In this document: one piece after another, positions 1-7,136 of the stretch
Numbering within the stretch: the stretch's first letter is position 1
Layout: every line of letters begins with the position of its first letter
DNA from: Mageeibacillus sp. UBA5438
GTDB taxonomy: Bacteria; Bacillota; Clostridia; Saccharofermentanales; DTU023
Assembly: GCA_002427535.1 (NCBI GenBank)
Contig: DIRK01000048.1
Location: 7,275-24,980, forward strand
Length of the DNA: 17,706 nucleotides
Direction of reading: 5' to 3'
Program-made: the position numbers and the translations under genes
Notes under the pieces: generated by a model
Database searches by the model: none
What the model saw: only the letters and a program-made list of their open reading frames with translations
What the model was told of the DNA's origin: nothing

Positions 1-784
1 GATCGCCGCTTACTTCTTCTCAATTTTTATCGGCCGTCGTGTGACCGCCAAAGATGAAGCCGATCTTGTCATAGAAGGCGAAGTTCAGCAAACATACGAA
101 GAATTGGTCGCATCCTACGGCAAGCTCCCGAATGCCTGGTTCAGTTTCTCGCCGATCGTGGTCCCCATCCTCTTGATGGGTTTGTCCTCGGCACTCACGA
201 TGGCCCATGTGCCGGCCGCATTCATTCACTTTCTGGGAAAACCCATCATCGCGCTTGCGGTGGGCGTAATCCTCGGCGTTATCTTGTTGGCCCTTTCAGG
301 CAAAATGAAAGATTTCTATGCCGTGACGGACGAGACGCTCAGAATCGCCGGCCCCATCCTCTTCATCACCGCCGCAGGTGGCGTCTTGGGCAAGGTCATC
401 GCGTCCACAGCGCTTGTCCCCTTCATCCAGGATAATGCCACCGCGCTGTCCTCCTTAGGACTGTTGTTCCCCTTCTTGCTGTCCGCTATTTTGAAAACAG
501 CACAAGGTTCGTCAACGGTCGCCCTCACAGCGTCCGCCGGCATCATCGCCCCATTGCTATCGACCATCGGCTACGCGACGCCCGTCGGAGCGGCGCTTGT
601 CACAATCGCAATCGGAGCCGGCGCGATGACGGTCTCGCACGCCAACGACTCCTACTTTTGGGTGGTCACAAACTTCGGTGGTATGGAAGCGCAAGACGGC
701 TACAAATCACAGACCTTGGGCTCCCTTGTGGTCGGCATCGCGTCCATCATCAATGTACTTTTGATTTCCCTGATCGTCAGATAG
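1..784 (+). CDS. GntP-family gluconate/glycerate:H+ symporter, C-terminal part (5' truncated by window edge)
   Basis: This is the C-terminal part of an inner-membrane permease. The reading frame is open from base 2 and its start lies outside the window, so about 260 residues are visible against roughly 420-450 for the full family. The visible part has about six hydrophobic segments. It also has the glycine/serine-rich stretch around positions 505-560 (LKTAQGSSTVAL) and the SHANDSYFWVV motif near 637-665, both typical of GntP gluconate/glycerate transporters. The family imports sugar acids with protons. The next gene starts 49 bases downstream and encodes a glycerate kinase, so glycerate is the likeliest substrate, although gluconate or a related hydroxy acid cannot be excluded. 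Family assignment is seen in the sequence; substrate is inferred from the neighbour. Confidence 0.88.
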   Translation, partial: IAAYFFSIFIGRRVTAKDEADLVIEGEVQQTYEELVASYGKLPNAWFSFSPIVVPILLMGLSSALTMAHVPAAFIHFLGKPIIALAVGVILGVILLALSGKMKDFYAVTDETLRIAGPILFITAAGGVLGKVIASTALVPFIQDNATALSSLGLLFPFLLSAILKTAQGSSTVALTASAGIIAPLLSTIGYATPVGAALVTIAIGAGAMTVSHANDSYFWVVTNFGGMEAQDGYKSQTLGSLVVGIASIINVLLISLIVR

Positions 785-833
785 GATGTAGGGAGTTTAA
801 AAGTATCGCAATTTTTGAGAAGGGAGGGGCACG

Positions 834-2069
834 ATGTCACTTTATTCGGACGCACAGGCCATCATTGAGAACGCGCTTCTTGCCGCTCAACCCGGCGAAG
901 CGGTCAAAAAAGCGCTTTCGGACATTGACTTGAAAAATAAAAGACGCGTATTGCTTATAGCGATCGGCAAAGCCGCCTGGCATATGAGCCAGTCAGCCAT
1001 TGAATACCTGGGAGATCGCATTGACAGCGGCGTCGTCATCACGAAGTATCAGCACGCCCAAGGGCCGCTCCCTCACGTTGAGATATTTGAAGCGGGACAC
1101 CCCGTCCTTGACGAGGCAACGCTTCTTGCCACCCAACAAGCACTCGATCTTAGCTCGGATCTAGAAGAAGATGACGCGGTGCTGTTTCTTGTTTCCGGTG
1201 GCGGCAGCGCCCTTTTTGAGCAACCGATGGTTACGCTTTCAGAGTTGACGGCGATCACGGAAGAACTGCTTTCTAAAGGCGCCGACATCGTTGAAATAAA
1301 CACCATTCGCAAACGATTGTCGAAGGTCAAAGGAGGACGTTTTGCCAAGCATGCGGCACCCGCTCATGTCTATTCAGTCATCTTAAGTGACATCATCGGA
1401 GACCCCCTGGACATGGTCGCTTCGGGCCCCGCCTATCCGGACAATTCTACTTCTGAGGAAGCATTTGCGATCGCCCAAAAATACGATTTGACATTGTCCG
1501 ACAAGGCGCGCCGATACCTCCTTTTGGACACCCCTAAACACTTGGATAATGTCACAAGCAGGGTGACGGGCAGTGTGACAGAACTTTGCCTGTCGGCTGA
1601 AAAGACAGCCCTGCTCCTCGGTTACACGCCCCTTATCCTGACCGCTTCCTTGCGCGGAGAGGCGCGAGAAGCCGGAAGTTTCATGGCCTCCATCGCCGAA
1701 TACCATCAACATTCAAAAAAATCACTGGCCTTCATCGCGGGCGGCGAAACCATCGTCCGCATTACAGGCGATGGCAAGGGCGGGCGTAACCAGGAAATCG
1801 CGCTGTCCGCGGCTGAAGTCCTTTCAAAGCTTGAAAACACCTGCCTTTTCTCTTTGGGCTCAGACGGGACCGACGGACCGACAGACGCCGCCGGGGGCTA
1901 CGTGGATACGACAAGCTTTGAAAAATTAAAGGCTCTGGGCATCGACCCTTATGAAGTCCTGCTTCAAAATGATTCCTACCGCGCCCTAAAAGCCATCGAC
2001 GGACTCATCATGACGGGGCCGACAGGAACCAATGTGAATGATTTAACCGTCCTTTTGATCAAACGTTAA
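834..2069 (+). CDS. Class II glycerate 2-kinase (MOFRL/GckA type)
   Basis: This 411-residue cytoplasmic protein is full length for the GckA/TtuD/MOFRL-type glycerate kinases. They phosphorylate D-glycerate, normally to 2-phosphoglycerate, and feed it into lower glycolysis. Visible family motifs are LIAIGKAAWHM (about residues 42-52), the nucleotide-binding VSGGGSALFE (about 120-130), SDIIGDPLDMVASGP (about 184-198), GGRNQEIAL (about 318-326), and the C-terminal GSDGTDGPTDAAGG and TGPTGTNVNDL blocks. The ATG is preceded by a strong purine-rich site (AGGGAGGGG, 820-829). The gene follows the GntP-type permease in the same direction with no terminator between them, so uptake and phosphorylation of glycerate are probably co-expressed. 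No terminator is visible after the stop. Function is well supported; the position of the phosphate is family knowledge. Confidence 0.92.
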   Translation: MSLYSDAQAIIENALLAAQPGEAVKKALSDIDLKNKRRVLLIAIGKAAWHMSQSAIEYLGDRIDSGVVITKYQHAQGPLPHVEIFEAGHPVLDEATLLATQQALDLSSDLEEDDAVLFLVSGGGSALFEQPMVTLSELTAITEELLSKGADIVEINTIRKRLSKVKGGRFAKHAAPAHVYSVILSDIIGDPLDMVASGPAYPDNSTSEEAFAIAQKYDLTLSDKARRYLLLDTPKHLDNVTSRVTGSVTELCLSAEKTALLLGYTPLILTASLRGEAREAGSFMASIAEYHQHSKKSLAFIAGGETIVRITGDGKGGRNQEIALSAAEVLSKLENTCLFSLGSDGTDGPTDAAGGYVDTTSFEKLKALGIDPYEVLLQNDSYRALKAIDGLIMTGPTGTNVNDLTVLLIKR

Positions 2070-2077
2070 ACAGGTAT

Positions 2078-2132
2078 CGTCTCTTTTTTCTGTTACTATT
2101 CAATTGAGAAGAAGGAAGAGGAAAGAGAGACG
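2078..2132 (+). promoter_or_regulatory. Potential hairpin covering the hydrolase ribosome binding site
   Basis: The pyrimidine tract at 2078-2091 can pair with the purine-rich ribosome binding region at 2119-2132. The helix is 14 pairs long with two G-U wobbles and a loop of about 27 bases. A transcript reading through from the glycerate kinase gene would contain both arms and hide the binding site. A transcript from the extended -10 at 2091-2099 would lack the left arm. The pairing is visible; the regulatory role is inference. Confidence 0.35.
2091..2099 (+). promoter_or_regulatory. Candidate extended -10 promoter for the alpha/beta hydrolase gene
   Basis: TGTTACTAT matches the extended -10 form TGnTATAAT, with TACTAT at 2094-2099. 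It lies about 40 bases upstream of the TTG start at 2139. No good -35 element is visible 17 bases upstream, as expected for an extended -10 promoter. This is inferred from sequence only. Confidence 0.4.
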
Positions 2133-2138
2133 AATTAT

Positions 2139-3173
2139 TTGAGAAAAACCCGCTACACATCACGCCCCAAAAAAAAGCGATCCGCGGTGAAACCGTTTTT
2201 GACGCTTCTTGCTTTGGCACTCGTCTTTGCAATCACGGTGGTCATCACGAGCCTTGTGAAAGCAGACCGCATGATGAAGCGCACGCCCGAAGCAATTCCC
2301 CCCTACGCCACCAATTCGCTCCCGCCCTTTAATACGATCTCGATCTCTTCTGCCGGCGGCCAAATCACACTGCGCGGCTGGCTCATTTCACCTGAAAAAC
2401 AATTGAACCGAGGGACGGTCATCATGGTCCACGATCAGGACGGAAACCGTCTTCCCTACGGCCTTGACACCACCTCGCTCATCAAGCATCTGTCCCGTCA
2501 AGGGTTTTACACCCTGTGCTTTGATCTGCGCCACAGCGGCGAATCGGGAGGCGGCATGTCGTCCTTTGGATACAGCGAGGCCGAGGACGTCATCGCCGCA
2601 CTCAAATGGGCGACCAGAAACGTCCCCCCCTCCCCGCTCATCCTCTACGGTTTTGGCTCTGGTACGACGGCAATTTTTCGCGCCTTGTCAACCCTTGAAG
2701 AGCTTCGCCAAACAGGCGATGGCAACGACGACGCGGTCAAAGACGCGGCGAAATGGCTCGATCAGATTGCGGCCGTCATGGTCGATTCGCCGGCGCGTGA
2801 CAGTGACGCATTTATATTTTCAACCGTCGAACAAGACAGCAACCCCCTGATGTTCTGGCTCCCCTACACCACGCCGTATGCTATACGCCTTTCGGCGGGA
2901 AGCGGTGACAAGCAAGATTATTTTGCCTGGTTTTCTTCCCTTTCTTACCCCGTCATGCTTTTTGGCCATACGCATGACGACTATTTAGAAGAAAGTGATT
3001 ACCGCCCCATGATCGACGAACGCTTTCGCATTCACCCTGATCGCACAAGTGCTCACTTCTTGGAAGGCTCGGGACATCTTAGTTCTTTTTATGAAGATCC
3101 GGAGGCCTATCTTTCGGCCATGACTTCCTTTTTTGACCGCTGGTTTCCACAAGATCGGGACAGCGTACGATGA
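2139..3173 (+). CDS. Membrane-anchored alpha/beta hydrolase-fold protein with altered nucleophile elbow
   Basis: The protein has 344 residues. A basic N-terminus is followed by one membrane segment (about residues 19-41), then an alpha/beta hydrolase domain facing outside the cell. Fold landmarks are VIMVHDQDGNR, CFDLRHSGESGG and LILYGFGSGTT. The last is the nucleophile elbow, where GxSxG is expected, but the sequence is Gly171-Phe-Gly173-Ser-Gly175, so the nucleophile position is Gly173 and the only serine is one place later. The acid (Asp280/Asp281) and the late histidine (His313, in EGSGHLSS) look retained. The protein is therefore an inactive or altered hydrolase, or its nucleophile has shifted. 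The start is TTG; no ATG or GTG lies between the purine-rich site (2118-2129) and the membrane segment. Substrate is unknown. A candidate promoter suggests a unit separate from the kinase. Confidence 0.8.
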   Translation: MRKTRYTSRPKKKRSAVKPFLTLLALALVFAITVVITSLVKADRMMKRTPEAIPPYATNSLPPFNTISISSAGGQITLRGWLISPEKQLNRGTVIMVHDQDGNRLPYGLDTTSLIKHLSRQGFYTLCFDLRHSGESGGGMSSFGYSEAEDVIAALKWATRNVPPSPLILYGFGSGTTAIFRALSTLEELRQTGDGNDDAVKDAAKWLDQIAAVMVDSPARDSDAFIFSTVEQDSNPLMFWLPYTTPYAIRLSAGSGDKQDYFAWFSSLSYPVMLFGHTHDDYLEESDYRPMIDERFRIHPDRTSAHFLEGSGHLSSFYEDPEAYLSAMTSFFDRWFPQDRDSVR

Positions 3174-3194
3174 AAGAAATGATCTTCATTATCA

Positions 3195-3223
3195 TTGCGC
3201 CATCGCCCTTTATTTCATATCAT
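3195..3223 (+). promoter_or_regulatory. Candidate sigma-A type promoter for the proline-oxidation operon
   Basis: TTGCGC (3195-3200) and TATCAT (3218-3223) are separated by exactly 17 bases. They sit about 50 bases upstream of the aldehyde dehydrogenase start. The -10 matches the consensus at five of six positions and the -35 at three of six. This is the best promoter-like pair in the 100-base gap before the operon. Confidence 0.5.
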
Positions 3224-3273
3224 AGTCAAGGTAGCAATCACGGCCTTTTTCGGCCTTTAGAAAGGATATGCTC

Positions 3274-4899
3274 ATGAACGCCATTTTCACAGCGCCCATC
3301 GCCCAAAACGAACCTCTGCACGATTATTCGGCCGGTACCAAGGCACGCGCCTCGCTTCAAGCGGAGCTTGCCCGCCAGTCATCCACTGTGGTCGAAGTCC
3401 CGATCATCATTGGAGGTAAGGAAATCCGTACGGGTCAAATCAAAGAAGTCGTCATGCCCCATAAGCATCGCCATGTGCTGGCCCAAGTGCACCAGGCGGG
3501 TGACGAGGAACTTCAAGCCGCCGTGGATGCGGCGATCAAGGCCAAAGCGTCGTGGGCCAAGATGCCTCATGAGCATCGCCAAGCGATTTTCTTGAAGGCG
3601 GCCGAACTCCTTTCAGGACCCTGGCGCGACAAGATCAACGCGGCCACCATGCTCGGCCAGAGCAAGAACGCCTTTCAAGCGGAAATTGATTCCGCCTGTG
3701 AACTCTGCGACTTTTTCCGCTACAATGTGGCCTTTGCCGAACAAATTTACAAGATGCAACCCGAAAGTTCGAAGGGCATCTGGAATCGATTGGAGTACCG
3801 GCCACTCGACGGATTCGTGCTCGCGATCACGCCCTTTAACTTTACCTCCATCGCCGGGAACCTTCCGACCGCTCCCGCGATCATGGGCAATACCGTCGTT
3901 TGGAAGCCCGCGGGGACCGCGGCGCTCGCAAGCTACTACTTCTATCAGCTGTTAAAAGAAGCGGGACTCCCCGACGGGGTCATGAACTTCATCCCCTCCT
4001 CGGGCGCCGACGTCGGACGTCTTGTGGTCTCGGACAAACGTTTAGGCGGTATTCATTTCACAGGCTCCACGGCCACCTTCCAAGAGATCTGGCGGCAGGT
4101 CGGCTGCAATATCTCACACTACGAACAGTATCCGCGCCTTGTGGGCGAAACGGGCGGCAAAGACTTTGTCTTCGCGCACCCCACAGCGCATATTGAGTCA
4201 CTTGTGGCGGCACTTGCGCGCGGCGCCTTTGAGTACCAGGGACAAAAATGTTCCGCCGCCTCACGGGCCTACATCCCCGAAAGCCTCTGGCCTGAAGTGA
4301 AAGAGCGGCTGCTACATGAAATTGCACTTTTGAAAGTGGGCGACCCCGCAGAATTTGACACCTTCATGGGAGCTGTCATTGACCGCGTTTCATTTGACAA
4401 GATAAAGGGCTATATCGAGGGCGCCAACGACTCGCCTGACGCTGAAGTGCTGACAGGCGGGTGCGATGATACGGAGGGCTATTTTGTCAAACCCACCATC
4501 ATCCTCGCAAAAAAACCGTACTACGTCACGATGAAAGAAGAGATCTTCGGCCCTGTCCTCTCCATCTATGTGTACGAAGATACATCCCTCGATGAGGCCT
4601 TAAGGCTCTGTGATGAATGCACCCCCTACGGCTTAACCGGCGCCATCTTCGCGCAAGATCGGAAAGCGCTCGTCATGATGGAACAGCGCCTGGCGCATGC
4701 GGCGGGTAACTTCTATCTGAACGACAAACCCACGGGCGCCGTCGTCGGACAACAGCCCTTCGGAGGCTCACGCGCCTCGGGCACCAACGACAAGGCCGGT
4801 TCTTTGTTGAATATGATCCGCTGGACAAGCCCCCGATCGATTAAGGAGACCTTTGTCCCGATTACGGATATCACCTATCCCTACATGGAGGAAGCGTAG
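3274..4899 (+). CDS. Delta-1-pyrroline-5-carboxylate (glutamate semialdehyde) dehydrogenase, ALDH4A1-like
   Basis: This 542-residue NAD(P)-dependent aldehyde dehydrogenase should oxidise L-glutamate gamma-semialdehyde, in equilibrium with pyrroline-5-carboxylate, to glutamate. It resembles the mitochondrial ALDH4A1 type more than the bacterial PutA or RocA types, including the block YPRLVGETGGKDFVF and the catalytic block FEYQGQKCSAASR. The general base Glu292 and nucleophile Cys326 are 34 residues apart, as in ALDH4A1. Other landmarks are ITPFNFTSIAGNLP, VWKPAG, HFTGST and EEIFGPVLSIYVY. An ATG exists at 3268, but AAAGGA (3261-3266) nearly abuts it and is 7 bases from the ATG at 3274, so 3274 is chosen. 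It is the first gene of a five-gene operon, and the next ATG follows its stop directly. ALDH4A1-type enzymes also accept the 4-hydroxy form, so hydroxyproline breakdown is possible. Confidence 0.93.
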   Translation: MNAIFTAPIAQNEPLHDYSAGTKARASLQAELARQSSTVVEVPIIIGGKEIRTGQIKEVVMPHKHRHVLAQVHQAGDEELQAAVDAAIKAKASWAKMPHEHRQAIFLKAAELLSGPWRDKINAATMLGQSKNAFQAEIDSACELCDFFRYNVAFAEQIYKMQPESSKGIWNRLEYRPLDGFVLAITPFNFTSIAGNLPTAPAIMGNTVVWKPAGTAALASYYFYQLLKEAGLPDGVMNFIPSSGADVGRLVVSDKRLGGIHFTGSTATFQEIWRQVGCNISHYEQYPRLVGETGGKDFVFAHPTAHIESLVAALARGAFEYQGQKCSAASRAYIPESLWPEVKERLLHEIALLKVGDPAEFDTFMGAVIDRVSFDKIKGYIEGANDSPDAEVLTGGCDDTEGYFVKPTIILAKKPYYVTMKEEIFGPVLSIYVYEDTSLDEALRLCDECTPYGLTGAIFAQDRKALVMMEQRLAHAAGNFYLNDKPTGAVVGQQPFGGSRASGTNDKAGSLLNMIRWTSPRSIKETFVPITDITYPYMEEA

Positions 4900-5229
4900 A
4901 TGCACGAATCGACCGATTTAAGGATCTCCGATCACCCGATACTCGATTTCGGGAACAAAGAGGACATCCCCTTCACCTTTGACGGCCATGCCATGATGGG
5001 CAAGGAAGGCGATACCATTGCGTCGGCGCTCCACGCGGCCGGCGTGAAGATCCTCGGTTACCACTTTAAAACCAAGCGCCCGAGAGGCTATTACTGCGCG
5101 ATCGGGAACTGTTCGTCCTGCCTCATGATCGTGAACGGAAGGGCCAATGTCAGAACATGCACCGAACCTTTGAAAGCGGGCATGGTCGTTGAAACACAAA
5201 GAGACAGGGGGACGCCCGATGTTCTATGA
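4900..5229 (+). CDS. Small [2Fe-2S] subunit of a flavoprotein amino-acid dehydrogenase (HcnA/SoxA N-terminal-like)
   Basis: This 109-residue protein has a plant-type [2Fe-2S] fold. Cysteines are at 66, 71, 74 and 87 (C-x4-C-x2-C-x12-C), in the setting GYYCAIGNCSSCLMIVNG that is typical of the small subunit of hydrogen cyanide synthase, opine oxidases and D-hydroxyproline dehydrogenase, and of the N-terminal domain of sarcosine oxidase alpha. In those enzymes the cluster relays electrons from the flavin. The ATG follows the aldehyde dehydrogenase stop with no gap, and GGAGGAA (4887-4893) serves as ribosome binding site. Its end overlaps the next gene by 11 bases. The four cysteines and the operon context make an electron-transfer subunit very likely; the substrate is decided by the other subunits. 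Confidence 0.88.
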   Translation: MHESTDLRISDHPILDFGNKEDIPFTFDGHAMMGKEGDTIASALHAAGVKILGYHFKTKRPRGYYCAIGNCSSCLMIVNGRANVRTCTEPLKAGMVVETQRDRGTPDVL

Positions 5230-6313
5230 ACCGGATATTGCCGTCATCGGCGGAGGTCCTGCGGGGCTCATGGCCGCGTTGACTGCGGCAGAGGTCGGCG
5301 CGAAAGTCCTGCTTTTAGAGCGGGACGGCCACCTGGGTGGTCAGCTGGTCAAACAGACGCATAAGTTCTTTGGCTCTGAAAAGCAACATGCCTCTGTCAG
5401 GGGCATCGCGATCGCAAAGCTTTTGGAAAATGAACTCCACGATTTGCAAGATCGAGTCAGCCTCTGGCAAGATGCGACCGCTATCGGCCTTTATGAAGAT
5501 GGCGTGTTAACCGTGGATCACGGCGGCGTTTATAAGAAAATACGTCCGAAGAAAATCATCGCGGCCACCGGCGCCAATGAAAAGTATCTTCTTTTTCCCA
5601 ACAATGACCTGCCGGGTATCTACGGGGCGGGCGCCGTCCAAACCATGATGAATGTGCACGGCGTGAAACCGGGGCATCGCGTCCTCATGATCGGCGCCGG
5701 CAACATCGGGCTCATCGTCAGCTACCAACTGATGCAGGCGGGTGTTGAGGTGGCGGCCATCGTCGAAGGACTTCCCACCATCGGCGGTTATGTCGTTCAC
5801 GCGAGCAAGATCCGGCGGGCCGGGGTGCCCATTTTGACCTCGCACACGATTGTCAGAGCTGACGGCGAAGGGGCCGTTGAAAGCGCGGTTATCGCAGAGG
5901 TGGATGCCGCCTGGAACATCGTAGCGGGAAGCGAACGGACGATTCCTTGCGACGTGATCTGCATCTCAGTCGGGCTTTCCCCTTTAGCGGAACTTTTATG
6001 GCAGGCAGGCTGTGAGATGCGCTACATCCGCGAGTTGGGAGGCCATGTTCCCGTTCGCAATGAAAGTCTTGAAACCACAGTCTCGGGACTTTACATCGCA
6101 GGTGACGTCACGGGCATTGAAGAAGCCAGCGCTGCCATGGTCGAGGGTCATTTGGCCGGATTAGAAGCGGCGGCTTCACTGGGCTTTAAATCGCCCGATT
6201 ACGACCATGAGCGCAAGGATTGCCTCGAACAGCTAAGACAATTGCGTTCAGGCCCTCAGGGCGAAAAAATTCGTGTGGGACTTTCACGTGCGGAGGAACA
6301 ACATGCTGATTAG
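5219..6313 (+). CDS. FAD/NAD(P)-binding oxidoreductase subunit, HcnB/SoxA-middle-domain-like, lacking the usual BFD tail
   Basis: The 364-residue protein is a two-dinucleotide-domain flavoprotein. An FAD-binding GGGPAG occurs at residues 11-16, with a matching acidic residue in LLLERDGHLGG. A second dinucleotide site, MIGAGNIGLIVSYQLM, lies in mid-protein. The C-terminal FAD contact is GLYIAGDVTGIEEASAAMVEG. It matches the electron-transfer subunit of hydrogen cyanide synthase, opine and hydroxyproline dehydrogenases and archaeal dye-linked proline dehydrogenase. Those relatives usually end with a BFD-like [2Fe-2S] domain; here the protein stops soon after the FAD domain and that domain is in the next gene. 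An upstream in-frame ATG at 5189 is less likely because AGGGGGA (5205-5211) is 7 bases from the ATG at 5219. It overlaps both neighbours by 11 bases, suggesting translational coupling. Confidence 0.88.
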   Translation: MFYEPDIAVIGGGPAGLMAALTAAEVGAKVLLLERDGHLGGQLVKQTHKFFGSEKQHASVRGIAIAKLLENELHDLQDRVSLWQDATAIGLYEDGVLTVDHGGVYKKIRPKKIIAATGANEKYLLFPNNDLPGIYGAGAVQTMMNVHGVKPGHRVLMIGAGNIGLIVSYQLMQAGVEVAAIVEGLPTIGGYVVHASKIRRAGVPILTSHTIVRADGEGAVESAVIAEVDAAWNIVAGSERTIPCDVICISVGLSPLAELLWQAGCEMRYIRELGGHVPVRNESLETTVSGLYIAGDVTGIEEASAAMVEGHLAGLEAAASLGFKSPDYDHERKDCLEQLRQLRSGPQGEKIRVGLSRAEEQHAD

Positions 6314-7136
6314 AACAGGTATCGTCACCCAAGAACTGATTGAAAAAGCGCTGCCCTCCCCCGAAAGGCGCGCCCAAGGACCTTATGCCATGATCGAGTG
6401 CTTTCAGGAGATTCCCTGCAACCCCTGCAGCATCTCCTGCCCCTTTCACGCGATCTTGCCCATGGAGGATATCAATGAACTGCCTCAATTAGTCCCCGAG
6501 CTTTGCACCGGCTGCGGCATCTGCGCAGGCGTCTGCCCAGGGCTTGCCATTTTCATCATTGACGAATCAAAAGGAGATGAAAAAGGCCTAATCTCGATCC
6601 CCTACGAGTTCTCACCCCTGCCTCAAAAAGGCGATGTCGTGATGGCGGTTGACCGTGAAGGGAATCCTGTCGAAGAGGCTCAAGTGGTCCGTGTGGTGCA
6701 AAGCAAAAAAATACCGACGCCCCTTGTGACCTTGGAGGTCTCCTTGTCCAAAATACACGGTATCCGTTTTTTTCAACCGATCAAAAATGAAGAATATATT
6801 GGCGATGACAGAAATACAAATCCTACGACAACGGTTGAGCCGAAGGATGGAGAGGAAGATACCCTGGAGATGGCGGATGAGACCATTGCCTGCCGCTGTG
6901 AGGGCATCACCTTGGGCGATATCAGGCGCTTAATACACGAGGGTTACACGACGGTCGACGAGATCAAAAGGATCAGTCGGGCCGGCATGGGGCCCTGTCA
7001 GGCGCGCACCTGTGGGCCGCTCATCGCTCAAGAGATCGCGAGAATGACCGGCGTCCCCATCGAAGAAGTGGATCCGTCCTTGCACCGCCCACCGACCAAA
7101 TCACTTCCCTTGGCTTTTTTCATGGAGGATAATTAA
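6303..7136 (+). CDS. Iron-sulfur subunit: two [4Fe-4S] motifs plus C-terminal BFD-like [2Fe-2S] domain
   Basis: The 277-residue protein has 12 likely cluster ligands. Near the N-terminus are Cys33, 39, 42 and 46 (C-x5-C-x2-C-x3-CP, a variant first motif) and Cys68, 71, 74 and 78 (classic C-x2-C-x2-C-x3-CP), so a two-cluster ferredoxin domain. A middle region of beta character follows. The C-terminus carries a BFD-like [2Fe-2S] domain with Cys197-x-Cys199 and Cys232-x4-Cys237 in the setting GMGPCQARTCGPLIAQEIA. It probably links the flavin subunits of the dehydrogenase to an external acceptor such as ferredoxin. An in-frame ATG at 6273 exists, but GGAGGA (6292-6297) lies 5 bases from the ATG at 6303. 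The fusion of ferredoxin and BFD domains in one chain, with the FAD domain separate, differs from the common HcnB layout. Confidence 0.88.
   Translation: MLIRTGIVTQELIEKALPSPERRAQGPYAMIECFQEIPCNPCSISCPFHAILPMEDINELPQLVPELCTGCGICAGVCPGLAIFIIDESKGDEKGLISIPYEFSPLPQKGDVVMAVDREGNPVEEAQVVRVVQSKKIPTPLVTLEVSLSKIHGIRFFQPIKNEEYIGDDRNTNPTTTVEPKDGEEDTLEMADETIACRCEGITLGDIRRLIHEGYTTVDEIKRISRAGMGPCQARTCGPLIAQEIARMTGVPIEEVDPSLHRPPTKSLPLAFFMEDN

Noticed and set aside
3178..3196. Inverted repeat AATGAT/ATCATT after the hydrolase stop.
   Set aside because: Only six A/T-rich pairs and no T-run after it; likely chance, and it lies next to the better-supported promoter.
3241..3260. Possible terminator made of two GGCC blocks around a T-run before the aldehyde dehydrogenase.
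   Set aside because: The stem would be only 4 bp and the downstream sequence is the ribosome binding site; it does not look like an intrinsic terminator.
5189..5218. Upstream ATG for the FAD subunit adding 10 residues.
   Set aside because: The ribosome binding site AGGGGGA is inside that stretch and correctly spaced for the ATG at 5219, which also starts just before the FAD-binding strand.
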